Shown here one piece after another: positions 42,635-53,939 of a stretch of DNA of 64,000 bases. The notes beneath the pieces are model-generated. The model saw nothing but the letters and a program-made list of their open reading frames with translations. It was not told the origin of the DNA and ran no database searches. Within the stretch, counting starts at the first letter, position 1. Every line of letters starts with the position of its first letter. The stretch lies in NCBI GenBank assembly GCA_023333565.1, contig JAJKFH010001548.1, positions 682,001 to 746,000 on the forward strand, read 5' to 3'. Source of the DNA: Puffinus mauretanicus (taxonomy: Eukaryota > Chordata > Aves > Procellariiformes > Procellariidae). A program made the position numbers and the translations under genes.

Positions 42635-45475
42635 AAGACCAATTCGCCCAACAATGCCAGGCAGCCGCTGCTGGGGTGGATGTGGCAGGTGTCTGCGCAG
42701 CCCACTGCAAAAGCAGTTCAGGCAGGAATGGGAGAGATTGGGTTTTGTTTTGATTTTTTTGTTATTTATTGAAAATGCAGGCAGCATTTTAGACAAGCGG
42801 AATTTGGCAGGCTAGAATTTGGCCGGGACAACAAAGTTGTCTCTCTGTCTTTCCTTTTGGAGCTGTTCCTCTCCTCAATACATATTTCACCCTTCTCGGT
42901 GCCAGGAAAGGGATCGCTTCCCAATGGCTGAAACTCCTGCCTGGCGCGGAGGCGGACAGCTTCAGCGCTCTGCTCCGCTAAATATTTAATGTACTTCATA
43001 GGAAGGGTGACGATGCCAAGAGGAGAGAGCCGTGCCAGAAGAGCCGATGGCCCGTGCCCGCGGTGCTCAGCTGAGCAGAGAGGTTTGGACGGAGGCGGTG
43101 CATCCATCACAGCCGCCCTCGCTGCCGGCTGCCCGGGGGTTGTGCTCCCATTTGTTCTCGCTATTTCTCGCCGATGCCCCAAACGATGCAGTGGGCCGGG
43201 ACCTGGTCCCTCATCGGCAGCCGCTGTCATAGCAGGATATTTCTAGCAACTGTTGTGTTCAAGGGTAGAGGCATCACCTTGAAAGCAGGGCTTTATGTCC
43301 CTGGAGTCTCATCTGTTCTCGGTCCATCAGGCCAAATTTAGCATTGCCGTGAGGAGCAGCGGTCCCCGAGCAGAGCACATCTCCCCATCCATCTAGGGCA
43401 CCATTTATTTCCTCCCCATAGCAACAAGCTGAGGAGTCAACCTTAAGTAGAGAGGAAAAGGCAGGCGCTGGGAGCATCCTAAAAGCCCCTCGTTTCATTT
43501 TTGAGCCAATATACTGACTAATGATCACAGGCCAAGGAGAAAGGTGCTGCAGCTATTGCTCAGGTGTCACTGGAGCCTTCTGCCTCCTGCGGACCTGCCT
43601 GCCTCCTGCTCTGCCCCATCGCTGAGGCTGGCTGCCGCTGCCTCCTCCTCCAGTTTAAGCATATTTTACCAGGAAATAGGCTGCCCCCCCCCTCCCCCAA
43701 GCACCCAACCGTCCAGGGCTGTGTCTGGGTGGCACAGTGCCTCCTGGGGACATGCCACCTCGGTCAGGTTGTGCCCCTTCCTTTCGGCCCTCTGGTTCAC
43801 AAATTCTTTCAACCCTTTGGGGTTTCTGTGGAAGCAAATTCCTTTTCTCTTCTCTGTTTCTCTTCCTCTCAAGCTGACCCCTCCTGAGAGCCCTTTTATC
43901 CTCCTGTATCTCCATTTCCACCTTTTTTTGGCTGCGGTTGGGTTAACCCTTCCTTTGCTGTTTGCAGTTTGTGGAAAATATGCTGCCTCGGGATGTTTTA
44001 TTTTAAAAGCAAACCCCTCATATGTTGGTTGGCTGCCTCAGCGTAATGTCTGTTGCTAAATAGTGCCATGCCTCTGCCAGGAGAGCCCGCTGCAGGGTGT
44101 CCACGGGACATCCCAGCCCAGAGCTTTTGCTCCCTTGTTCACTCCCGGGGATTCAACTCGCTGCAGAGCAGATGAACAGGTCTGAGTTTAGAAACAGAGA
44201 GAGATACCTGCTGTGCATCGTGGCAACACGTCAAAACAGTGGGAGGCCAGAGGTGCCCTGGGGCCTCTTTGGTGTCTGCTCTTGCTGCTGCTCAAGATGG
44301 GTCCTGCTCCCCTGCCCCAGCTTTGGCAGCGCAGAGCTGGGCACCACGTGGAGGCATCACGGCTGCTGATGAGACTGGTGCACGGCTCGGGTGCTCCTGC
44401 CTGCAGCTCATCTGCTGGCTGCCAAGGCATCGGGTGTCTCCTCTGCCTCTCCCCTCCCTGGAGCAGTGATGCTGGCACTGCACTGTTTCCCATATTTGTG
44501 GCAGTAAAGCTGTAATCTCCCTCGATCCTTAGAAACCTCCAGGAGAGATTGATGGAAGCCCAGGTCAGCCATTAGTGACCGCTGCATAAATCACCCTCAT
44601 TAGCCGAGCTCCCTTGGCAAGGCGTGCTGATATATGGACCCGCGAAGTCTGCGAAGCATTAAGAAATCACAGCTACGTACCTGGGGCAGCTGAGGATCCC
44701 TGCTGTGCGAGCACCTTATCTGGACAAGGAAGGGCTGGATTCTCCTTCTGGCCCTTCTTTTTGTTGTCTGCGAGTTTTTATCCCTGCCCTGAACCACTTG
44801 GTATTTTTTAATCAGTCCCAGACTGTGCTTTGGGCTGGCTACTGAGATGATGAACAGACGTGAAGGGGAACCCACCTGGGGTGGTGGCTCTCAGAGAGAG
44901 GAAGCGCCCTGAGCCTGAGCAGACATCCCTCCGAGGAGCCCAAGGCATCCCAGTAACCCGTCAGGAGAGCATTTCCCAGTGCTGGAGCTGTGGGTAGTCT
45001 CTGGTTTTCAGTCCTGCCTGCTCATCTGGAAGCCTGAAACCCCGATGTACCTGGCCATGGTACAGGCTGCTTCCACCCCACGGTTTGATTTGAGGCTGAG
45101 TTGGAAGAAAATCCAGGTCTTGCTCTGTGAGGGAAGTTGAGACCGAGACTCGACGTAGCACGTGGATGAGGCTGGAGGGCTTTTTGACGCTGCAGCATTC
45201 CTGGCTGGCTGCCGGGGAGATGTGCTGGCATCGCCGGCTTCGGCTCCTGTGCAATTTTGCCAGTGAAACCCTGGGAACCCCCGCGTATGCACGCTGCTCG
45301 TCTGGGATCTTCCGTCCTGCTACCCGGTGTGTGCGAGGGCTTGAACGCAGTGGGGCAGAGCCCAGCTTTGGTTGAAAGCAGCGAGGGAAGGGCTGTGGGG
45401 ATGGCACGTGGAAAAGGATGCTCTGTGGCCAATGGGGAGAGAAAGGCCCATGGGGAGATGAGCTAAATGCTCTCT
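42635..45475. other. Unique DNA, no gene seen
   Basis: Holds a C-run (about 43683-43697). A short AT-richer pocket at 44555-44620 has CAGCCATTAGTGACC and CATAAATCACCCTCATTAG. No gene recognised in 2.8 kb. Confidence 0.4.
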
Positions 45476-45479
45476 GTGG

Positions 45480-45910
45480 ACACTTGCCCTGATAGAAATT
45501 CATCAGTCAATGCTGTTTGACAGCAAAGGACACGAAAACATTCTCCTGAATGTTTATTTATGATGGGAATGCTGAGTGGTTATCTGGAGAGTGCCTGTGG
45601 ACTTGGGAATCATCCCGTCCAAGACCGTAGGGCTCACGTGACGGTTCGTATGGCATTTGGTGTGACTACTATGGGAAGAGCCACCATGGCCCTATAGTTT
45701 CTACGGATTTCCTGTATTTGCAACCGCTGACTCACTGAGTAATAGGCAATGGCATAAAATCAGGCAGTTTGCAGATAATTTAGGCACAGCCAAAAGCACT
45801 ATTCACAGGATGAACTGTCTGCTGCACTAAACATATATATTTGGGGAGATTACGTGTAGCATTTTCAATTGTGATGGCTTTCTAATTAGGGCCTTGAGTA
45901 TTTACTCAGG
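45480..45910. promoter_or_regulatory. Best enhancer-like block in the window
   Basis: About 430 bp of balanced composition between GC-rich flanks, free of simple repeats and of any recognisable transposon. Visible sites: E-box CACGTG inside CTCACGTGACGG (45635-45640), AP-1 TGACTCA (45728-45734), CAATTG (about 45867-45872), the palindromic homeodomain site CTAATTAG (45882-45889), and TTTATTTATG near the left end. Long tracts of intermediate GC without simple repeats are what ultraconserved enhancers look like. Conservation not demonstrated. Confidence 0.45.
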
Positions 45911-45914
45911 CAAA

Positions 45915-46775
45915 GCTCCCGTGGAGTTCATGGGGAGCTGGGGCTGGCTGAGGCTGTGGGGTGCTGCCTGCGATGCCAGGCTTGGGGCAAGCAAGGCTGG
46001 CTCCTGTGCACACGCGTGCACGCCCCTGGCACATCACGGGCATGCGAGAAATAGCGGCCACGTTCACTTTCTGCTCATTTGCAAGGAGATGATTGATGCT
46101 GATTTGTGTTTCAAGCACTGCAGGGAAAGCTGAAATCTTTCAAGATCTGTTTTTTCTCTGAAAATTTAAAAAAAAACTAAAAAAAAAATCAGGAGAAAAG
46201 GTAACAAAAAAGACAAACAGACCCAGATCAGGGAATGTTTTTATTTATGTCAACTTTCATAAAGCTCCCCTCTCCTCCGGTTCCTCCACCCACCCAACCC
46301 GAGCGCTGGCTCCAGCGAGCATCCCTCCGGGTGAGAATTGTCTGTAGGAAGATGCTGTGCACACGGGGCATATCTGGTTACAGCAAAGGGCTTATTAGAG
46401 GAGCCTGCAGCTGAGGAGTGAATCTTTCTTTCCTCTCTTCAGCCACAGCACAAGGCCTCCTGTGCCAGCGTTGGGTTAAATGTCCAATTAGTCTCTCGCA
46501 CTTCTCCCTTAATCGCTGCTGTTTGTTGCTGAGTGAGAGCCAGTGGGATCCATTAACTCCTCTTCCTCCTCCGGCTGGCCAGCTGGCTTGGGCCAGCTCC
46601 AGGTATGCTTTTTGGGGTCTGCCACCATGGAGAAATCTGGCCTTTTTTCTCTTGGGAAGTGGTGTGCTGCGTTCGCGGCCTCCAGGCTGATCATAACTCC
46701 GTTTTTTGGCTGGAGGGGGAGGTGCAAAGGCAACCGCCGGGACAGAACTACAAAAAGCTAATGGTGTTTCACAAT
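45915..46775. other. Unique DNA with A-rich run, no gene seen
   Basis: Contains the A-rich run at 46166-46200 and a pyrimidine-rich stretch around 46425-46445. No gene or motif cluster otherwise. Confidence 0.4.
46166..46200 (+). repeat. A-rich low-complexity run
   Basis: A runs of nine and ten interrupted by CT and C. Preceded by CTGAAAATTT. It may belong to a decayed AT-rich repeat, but the body is not recognisable. Confidence 0.7.
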
Positions 46776-46779
46776 GCGG

Positions 46780-46880
46780 CGACTCGCAGGCAGAGATGTA
46801 AAGCTCTATATAGAAATATAATTAATAATCTAGTAAAAAGCTGCCTCCAAATTAGTGCCATAATGCAAAACAAGGCTCAG
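46780..46880. promoter_or_regulatory. AT-rich candidate regulatory block
   Basis: AATATAATTAATAATCTAG, CCAAATTAGTGCC and CATAATGCAAAAC in 100 bp, flanked by GC-rich sequence. Homeodomain- and POU-like words; function inferred. Confidence 0.3.
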
Positions 46881-46924
46881 GGGGCAAGAGGCTTTACAAG
46901 TGTTGGGTCTGAGTTCACAGCTTG

Positions 46925-48330
46925 TCCTGCACAGTAAAGAGCCGTCTGGGTGATGACCATTTCATAACTAACCACGGCAGCTCTTCTGGGGGCTGTCTTG
47001 TCCCGGTCAGTGCTCGGGGGTTACTGGATGGGTGCAGGGGAGCTCCCCTGTGCCTCGCCAGCCCTGGGGCTGTGGGTGACAGAAGGGCTCATCTCCCTCC
47101 CTGCATCCCTGGGATGGGGAGGAGGGATCCCTGCACAGCAGGTGAAATAACCCATTAAAAGCCAGCATGGGTGTTACAAGGGTGGCAGTGAGCCCATCTG
47201 GCAAGTGGGGCCAGCAGAGTTTGGTGCTGTGCAAAGAGAAGAGCCGCAGCGTGGAAAGCACGCTGGGTGTGCCGCTGGCATCCCTGTGGGACACACGCCA
47301 GGGCGGCACGGCCCCGGTCGGCATCGCGCCTCCCAGGCAGCTTGCCGAGCAAGAGCACGCCTGCCCAGCAGGTCTCTGCAGACGGGATGGCACGTTGCAG
47401 GGTAGAAAAAAAACCCCCGAGCGGAGCAATCCTGTCTGGAAACACCACAGTGTGGCACACGCTCCCTCCTTTGCTGTGGGGCGCTGATCCTGCGGGGATG
47501 GCAGAGAGTTGGGGCTGGACCGTGCCACCAGCTGCCTGCTCTGCCGGGGGACCAGGCTGCCTCCCTCGGGAAGCAGAAGGGCCATGGGGAGGGAGGTGGT
47601 GTGGGAGCGGTGGCCGAGGGCAGAGACCTGGGGAGGAAGATCCGGGCAGGTCAGTGGGGAGCGCTGGCAGCAGCAGCCCGTGCACGGCAGCACGGTGAGC
47701 AGAGCAGGAAGGGCTGGTGGAGCCCGCGGTGATGAGGAGCGAGCTGGGAGATAACCTGCTGTGCTGTCTGGGATGAGCTGTGGTTTCAGGCGAGTGAGTC
47801 CAAAGGCAGACCTAAGGCAAGGGGCCAGAGGCAAGGGAAGCCTCGGATGCCTACAACTGCTCGCTGGTGTGTGTCGGCTGCGGCGTGGCGTGGGAGAGGT
47901 GTCAGAGCGCCCGCGCTGCCCTTCCTGCCGTGAGTCCCCCCCGCGGGGAAAGGCACGGTGCATCCCTCCTGCTCCATCCTGGCGCGCAGCGGTTCCCTGG
48001 GAGGTGGGAAAGAGTTGAACCCAGCTTTCCTCACTTCTTACATCACCGGGTATGAAAGAGTAGCATCCATCACCTCTTGCAAGTTTCTTTGAAGGGAAAA
48101 GAGCAAGTGCCAGGGTGTTTTGTCGGCTCCTCGTCCTCGCTGGCATGGGAGCAGTGCTGTGACTCATGCAGCCCCGCGGGGAGCAGATGTGTAAATTGAG
48201 GTTAGGCTGAATTTAGCCAAATGCCTTAGACCCCTGAAAGCGGAGAAGCCTCCCTTCTGCCTTGGGCTTCACAGCTGGTGTCTGTATCATGCACTAGAGG
48301 TGGCCCAAAGGCACAGGAGCGTTGTCCACC
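46925..48330. other. GC-rich DNA with a 386-codon open frame on the minus strand
   Basis: The minus-strand frame 48167-47007 is the longest in the window. Its translation is Pro/Ser/Arg/Leu-rich with scattered Cys, and shows no signal peptide, transmembrane segment or domain I recognise. Four sizeable open frames overlap it on the opposite strand. The likeliest explanation is lack of stops in GC-rich DNA, so no CDS is called. Confidence 0.4.
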
Positions 48331-48461
48331 TAGGTGTGCTCATAATATGAGCATTTATAATGCACCTCTTCCCCCCGACCACTGCACTTGCAGTGTCACC
48401 TGGCAAAAAAGTGCTTTTTGTCTAAGATGGCTAATGCACCCTCTCACCTCCTCCGGCAGCC

Positions 48462-48546
48462 AGGTGAATATTATCATTCCCATTTTACAGGCAGAGAGGG
48501 GGCATTTTGCCTGCGGTGAGTCAATGTCAAAGCGAGGGTTATAGCC
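48462..48546 (+). repeat. Ancient MIR/L2-like fragment, sense
   Basis: GAATATTATCATTCCCATTT, then TACAGGCAGAGAGGGG, then TTTTGCCTGCGGTGAGTCAA and GTCAAAGCGAGGGTTATAG. This follows the MIR/L2 core order 'attatccccattttacag...gaggcagag...cttgcccaaggtca...gtggcagagctggga'. The upstream part from about 48350 (GCATTTATAATGCACC) may belong to it too. Confidence 0.65.
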
Positions 48547-48900
48547 TCGAGAGCCAGCCCGTCCTCTCCTCCCCGCAGCCAGCAGCATCTATTTCTCTCC
48601 AAGCAACATCCACCCTGTGTGAGACCGGTGCTATAAAGAACAAATAAAATGCTGTGCAAGCCAAAGGAAATGGCATCATTTAAAAATATGCACAAGGTTA
48701 ACAGGCACAGGGAGGACACAGTGCGTGAGGATGGATGGTAGGAGAGCTAACAGATGAGACCCGAAGGGCTGCAGAGTGTAAGGCAGTACCAGCAAAATCA
48801 TCCGAGTGCGTAAGTCACAAGCGAATCTGGCTTCTCACCCTGCTTAAGGGCTGTCCCAGGCAGGTGCCCAGGGATGCAGATTGACTCCACACCACCGTGT

Positions 48901-48923
48901 TCCCGCGGGACTGATCGATCGAT
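48901..48923. other. Two adjacent perfect palindromes
   Basis: TCCCGCGGGA (48901-48910) is separated by three bases from ATCGATCGAT (48914-48923). The GATC/GATT run continues to about 48930. Confidence 0.8.
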
Positions 48924-49431
48924 TGATTTTTGCAGCACCATCCTGCAGCCCTGCACACTGGTTTATCACAAGCAATTAGCTGGGAGCGATGTGCAGCTCC
49001 AAGCGACAGCCGGGCTGGCTCCCTTCAGACTGCTCCGACCCATCCCTGTGCTGTGGCACATCCTCATGGATGAGGTGGATCAGGGGAAGCACTCGGAGAC
49101 ACTCCTGGGGCTTTGAGTCTCCTGGGGCGAGGGAGCAGAATTGAGGGATTTTTAGAACATTTAGAAACGTTTGCTCTCCCAGCCCCGCAGGCGCGGCCTG
49201 GGGCGTGTTGCCTATCCAAATTAGGCCGCTGTCAGGTTTGTCAGCTGAGGTTTTATTTAATTTTCTTCATCGTGCTCGCTCACAGCAGCCCCGTGTGGAT
49301 ACCCAGGCCAGGATGCAAAGCATCTGGATAGACCTTTGTCAGGCTCCCTGGCTGAGCTGTTAACACTGATTTTGCATGAATATTCAGGCGTGTCAGGTGC
49401 ATCCAGGATGCTATTGCAGTCAAGGCTCACG

Positions 49432-49550
49432 GGATCTCGACTCAAACCTCAGCTCTGCCATTGTCTTCCTATGGCTTCTTGGGCAAACCAGCCTTTGGCT
49501 TCCTCGGACAAAACTTTTGATTTCCCTGCACCTCAGCCTCCAGGTGAATA
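49432..49550 (-). repeat. Ancient MIR/L2-like fragment, antisense
   Basis: Plus-strand order is GACTCAAACCTCAGCTCTGC, then CATTGTCTTCCTATGG, CTTCTTGGGCAAACCAGCCT, and CACCTCAGCCTCCAGGTG. This is the antisense MIR/L2 pattern 'gaatcccagctctgccactta...gaccttgggcaagtcact...tgcctcagtttcc'. Confidence 0.6.
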
Positions 49551-49649
49551 GCCGGGTGGATGGGTGAGCAGATGACTCGCTGCTCTGCACAACTTGGTGC
49601 ATAGAGCACCGGTTCAGGGCTTGGCAGGGGTACTAGCATCGCTTCTCTC

Positions 49650-49740
49650 TAGCAGTCATTGGCTGACTTTGCTTGGGTCAAGCTTACCTCTCTCCATCTC
49701 TGCTGTCCCATCTGTGAAATAGGGGTAATGATATCCAGGT
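49650..49740 (-). repeat. Second MIR/L2-like fragment, antisense
   Basis: TGACTTTGCTTGGGTCAAGC, ACCTCTCTCCATCTCTGCT, then CCCATCTGTGAAATAGGGGT and AATGATATCC. This parallels the antisense tail 'cctcagtttccccatctgtaaaatggggataatgatac'. It follows the previous fragment by 100 bp in the same orientation, so the two could be separate insertions or one interrupted element. Confidence 0.65.
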
Positions 49741-49754
49741 GGTTTCCAAAAGAG

Positions 49755-52380
49755 CTGTTGTGCTAGAAATAAGGAACTCAAAAAAGACTGTGGGTCCTAA
49801 GGGTCTCTTTGTGTTTGTCAGGACTGCTTGTTAGAAATATTTTGACGTGGCCACGCTTAGAAAGATGAGTTTTCTGAGATGGGAATGACACACGTGCATG
49901 AGGCTGCAGCTGAGCACCGTGGGGCATCATCTAGCAAGGGAAACCAGTAGTAGCAATGAGTTCAGGTACGTTTCCATCACCAATGGTATTTGTTCCCCAG
50001 CGAGATTAGAAAGGGCAGCATCCACCCTGAGTCATTCAACACTAAGCCTGCTGCTTGGCTGGAGTAGGATGTCCATAATGAGCCCCTCTGAGAGCTGGAG
50101 CTGTCTTTGCCACAGGGTGGGGGAGATTTCAGCCCCGACCCCCCGCCGTGGTGGACTCCCCTCTGCTGCTGACTCTCTGGTCCGAGAGCCTCAGTTTGTG
50201 GCCGCAAGCTTGGCGAGAAAGGAGACTTGGGGGCAGGGAAGGTCCTGAGCAGTGATTGATGGGTTTTGCTCCCCAGCCTGTCATTGCCTGGCCTTCTGCT
50301 CCATCGCAGCCCAGCCAGCCCTGGTTTCCCACCTCGCCCCCGCTCCCGGCGCATGGGAACAGCTGGATGGAACCAAAATTTTCACTTGCCTTTGAAGAGC
50401 CAGCGGGTCCCGTAGCCAGCAAAAACATTTACTGAAAAAATAGTAATAGATCTGTTTCCCTTTCATCAGGGTGAGGAAGGCAGCTCTGATGTTGACGTTT
50501 CTTACCCGAGATTCAGGAATCGTTGTCTTTAAAAATGAGAGCCCAGTGTGTTTGCAAACTGGACCGGCATCTGACACCCATCAGCCTCTTGGAAGCAGCC
50601 CAGGGCTTGTGGGGAAGGCCTTTGGCTTCCTTGGCTGTGGTGGGCTTTGAATGGTTATTTCTCTGAAACCAGTGCTTCTGTTTAGTGGTTTTCCCTTAAT
50701 AAAAGAGATTTTCCTGCTGCAAGGACGTCATTGCTGAGGAATTACTGCTGGGCCTGGCCTTTGCATCTTTCAAAACCTGCCTGCCCTCGAAGGCTGATTA
50801 CGCGAGCTCTTGAGTTCAGCCTCTCAACTGAACTGCAGTAGCTGGGTCCTTCCCGAGCCACGACTCACCCTGGCTGAGAAGCTGCTTCCATGTGTGGGCT
50901 CTTCCCTTGCTGGAGATTGACCTCCACCAAAACCTGCTCGTGGTTCCTCTTTGTCTCCTCCAAAGGCACTGGTCCTCGCTGGCTCCTGGGGACCTTTCTG
51001 CAGCCAGACTGGGGTGGCACAGGGGCTCGCTGGGTCTGGGGAGTGATGGGGAAGAGAGGCTTTCACGTGCATCTCCCTGAACCCACCGGAGCTGCTGCTT
51101 CAGGAGAAAACCAGAACATCTCATGCCATTGGTGCTCCCTTTCCTCTGGGGAACCCCAGGCTCTGTGGTACCCAATGACACAGGCTTCATCCCCAGCCTT
51201 AGGAAAAAGTTCCTACATCCCACCTCGACCACACTATTTGTCCTCTTCCCGTTCACACATGGATGCACACACGCTCCAAGCTTCTTTTAGATGAAATTAT
51301 GCTTTATGCCCGTTGTTATTCCTGCTAAGCGAGATTCTTGGCTCTGCTCCTGCCAGCCTTAAACCACCCCGTTCCCCTTACCGCTGGGCTCAGGGTCATC
51401 TGAGCCCCAGGGCAGGAGGGCCGGCAGGTTCCTGAGCCATGGTGGGAAAGGGCTTGGGGAGTGTCCCGTGGTTTGGACGACGTCCGTCTGTCTGTCTGCC
51501 TCGCTCCAGGCCTCCATGCCGCTGGATTAGTAGCTACACCTCTCCAAGTGCATTGACTCAGGCATGGCTGTCATCTCCAGCAGCCACTGGGCACTGTCAG
51601 TGGAAGTGGATTTCAGCGCTCATTAATCCCTGGCCAGATTTGCCTCCCTCTTTTCAGCTGGTTTTTCCAGGAGCCTCGTCCAAGTATAATCTCGTCACTG
51701 GGTTTGCAGTGGTTTGGCAACGGCTTATAATCTCCTTGTTCTCCAGCCTTCCTCCCCTTGCCCACTCTTTGCCCTTTCATTTGTCGGAGCTGTCCCATGT
51801 CTTTATTTTTCTCTTTCTCTGGTTTTCCTTAGTTTTTCTGTGACCAGGCACACTGGAAGGGAAATTGGCTTCTTTCCCGTTTCTGACCCTGCTGTGCAGG
51901 AGTGGGGGATGAGCACATTGCTCATAGGAGTTGCAGCTCAGAGGAAGAGGAGGAGGAGATCCAAAATGTAACCCAGAAACACTCGTGCGTGTCTCCCAGC
52001 ATGCGTAGGGCTGCAGCCCCGCAGCCCCAGCACTCACCCCATGGCACGCAGCTTTGCCCCTGCTTGAGCACTGCTCAGCCCTGATGCAAGTGCTTTGGCG
52101 GTGTCGGCTCTGCCAGCTCGTCATGGCTTCTCAGCTGTGGAGAAACCCTGTGCTGCAGAGCAACGTCCAGATTCTTGAGGTGCAGGAAAAATTCCTCTAC
52201 CCCCTTGGCTGAGAAAATATTTTGGCTGGGTCTTAGTTTGTCTTAAGACATGGGCTGGAAACGAGGGCAAAGCCGGGTTCATGTAACTCTGGGCAAACAG
52301 TGTCTAGATTTCCATGGCAGAGAATGCTTCTTTCAGATAAAGTGCCCTTCTCCGGTGTTGCCATATTTGTTGCCCACAGA
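49755..52380. other. Unique DNA, no gene seen
   Basis: A balanced-GC pocket at about 50640-50820 (GTGGTTTTCCCTTAATAAAAG, GAGGAATTACTGC) might be regulatory. Nothing else is distinctive. Confidence 0.4.
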
Positions 52381-52384
52381 TGAC

Positions 52385-52500
52385 AATCAAAGAAGAGGAT
52401 TAGAAAATGGGGTGTTGAAATGAAGAGGGCAACAAAAATTATTAGTTGGCATCACAGCTGAGGAGAGATGGACAACGAAGGCAAATATTCTAATGAGTCA
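52385..52500 (+). repeat. Old CR1 LINE fragment, sense (5' part)
   Basis: GATTAGAAAATGGGGTG, GAGGGCAACAAAAATTATTA and CAGCTGAGGAGAGATGG match the archosaur/turtle CR1 block that reads roughly 'ctagaaaaggtgcagagaagggcaacaaaaatgattagg...gaggagagatta'. The element whose 3' end is at 52.86-53.02 kb is in the same orientation, so both may be one insertion. Confidence 0.55.
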
Positions 52501-52504
52501 AATG

Positions 52505-52855
52505 CCCTTCCCTTGCCCTAGGCTAAGAGCAAGGTAGCTTGGCAAATTTTAAAGCAAAGCATAGGGAGGAGGCACCCCCCAAACTCAAACAGGATATTTA
52601 TGGGTTTTTTTAGGTGGTGGCATTTTTGCTTTGGCCCCCTGCCCTCTCCAGAGAAGAATTAATCTCAGGATGAAAAGTCCAAGAGGCACTTTGTGCTCAA
52701 AATGCCCAGCTCAGTTAAGTCTGGTCTCAGCCCAAGTTTGCAAATAGTTTCCATCTCCCTGGAACTGCTGTTTCCAGTCAATGAGGTTTTCACTCCAGTT
52801 ACACAGAGTCCTCAAACTGGTTAAAGGAAGAAACTTCCCCCTCTTCCCTGGTGCT
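52505..52855 (+). repeat. Diverged middle of the CR1 element, or unique spacer
   Basis: About 350 bp lies between two recognisable CR1 parts. The spacing is a little longer than expected for that part of CR1. Only ACTGGTTAAAGGAAG near 52817 resembles the family, so this is either decayed beyond recognition or partly unrelated insertion. Confidence 0.3.
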
Positions 52856-52859
52856 GTTC

Positions 52860-53024
52860 CGCAGTGCATCCACCCTCCCTGGAAAAGTTTAAGTCAAGAG
52901 TGAATATTTTTCTGCAAGCCTTGCCTAGTTTAAACAATGAATTCTGGGAAGTGCCATGGCATATGTTCTGCAGAAAATCAGAGTAAATGACCACAATGAT
53001 TCCCTCTGGCTTCGTGTTCTGTGA
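52860..53024 (+). repeat. CR1 LINE 3' end, sense
   Basis: The clearest transposon in the window. Order: CATCCACCCTCCCTGGAAAA, GTTTAAGTCAAGAGTGAATA, TTTTTCTGCAAGCC, TAGTTTAAACAATGAATTCT, CATGGCATATGTTCTGCAGA, AAATCAGAGTAAATGACCAC, AATGATTCCCTCTGGC. This parallels the CR1 3' UTR 'ggtttttaagtcaagactggat...ctagttcaaac...tggcctgtgttatgcaggaggtcagactagatgatcataatggtcccttctggcc'. The terminal octamer repeats are missing. An old, archosaur-type copy. Confidence 0.85.
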
Positions 53025-53156
53025 AGCTATTGTTTGCAATGTGTTGCAGGGGTGTTTAGCTTGGCCCAGTGTGTCATCCTCTCTCCGGTCTTTGAATAGA
53101 CTCTGCTGGAGAAAATGACTGGAACAAGCCTGTTCTGTATTTGCTTTTGGCATTAA

Positions 53157-53180
53157 TTTTTTTGTTTGTTTGTTTATTTC
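53157..53180 (+). repeat. (TTTG)n short microsatellite
   Basis: T run followed by three or four TTTG units and TTTATTTC. Confidence 0.7.
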
Positions 53181-53189
53181 TTTGGGATT

Positions 53190-53930
53190 ATTTTAAGGAC
53201 CTGAAGGTCCCCACAGCTAGAGAGGCAGGCCCAACACGTGTTGCACGGCTGTTCCCCTCACCGACAGCTGAGAGCCACAGCTCTGATGGCAGAGAAACGG
53301 GGGAAGCTCATATCTCCCTTTCTCCCGCTACCTGCAGGGTGAAGGTAGCTTACCTTGCCCTCCAAGGAGACGTGCTGTTCCCTTCCGCTTTGGGGGAGCA
53401 AGGGCCCTCAGCATGTCCGCAGTTTCATTTCCATTGGAGAAAGCACCGCTGATTAAGCGATGCTTGCTGCATCCCTTGGTTGGTGCAGCTGCCTCGGGAC
53501 CCACTGCGCTGCAGCAACCTGGGTGCTCTGGGCTGTCTCCCAGCACCGCTCCGCAGAGCCAATGGTTGGAAACCTGGCTGGAGCCGGGAATGTGGGGTCC
53601 CTGTGAGCCCAGCAGTGAGCCCTGGGGTGACCACTCCACCTGCTCCCACTGCCTTTGGGGTCCTCCCTCCGGGCTCACCTCTGGTTCCTGCGGACCTCGC
53701 TCACGTACGTGTCTCTGCTTCCACCTTGCCTTTGCTCAGGAAACTGATTTTGGGAACCAGCCCCAAAATTTGTCTCACCAGCCTTCTCCCGAGGCACAGA
53801 CCTGGGGCCATGTCCTGGGGGTCCACAGGGATCCCCCCGTCCCGTCCCACTCCCCTCTCCCAAGCAGGACCAGCTCTTCCTAGTTGATTCCCAACAGCTA
53901 TTTGCCTGACGCTCCCACAAGGTCTGAGTG
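53190..53930. other. Unique DNA, no gene seen
   Basis: Overlapping frames on both strands from 53413 to 53887 are Pro/Ser/Gly-rich translations without domains. Confidence 0.4.
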
Positions 53931-53939
53931 CTGGGGAGT

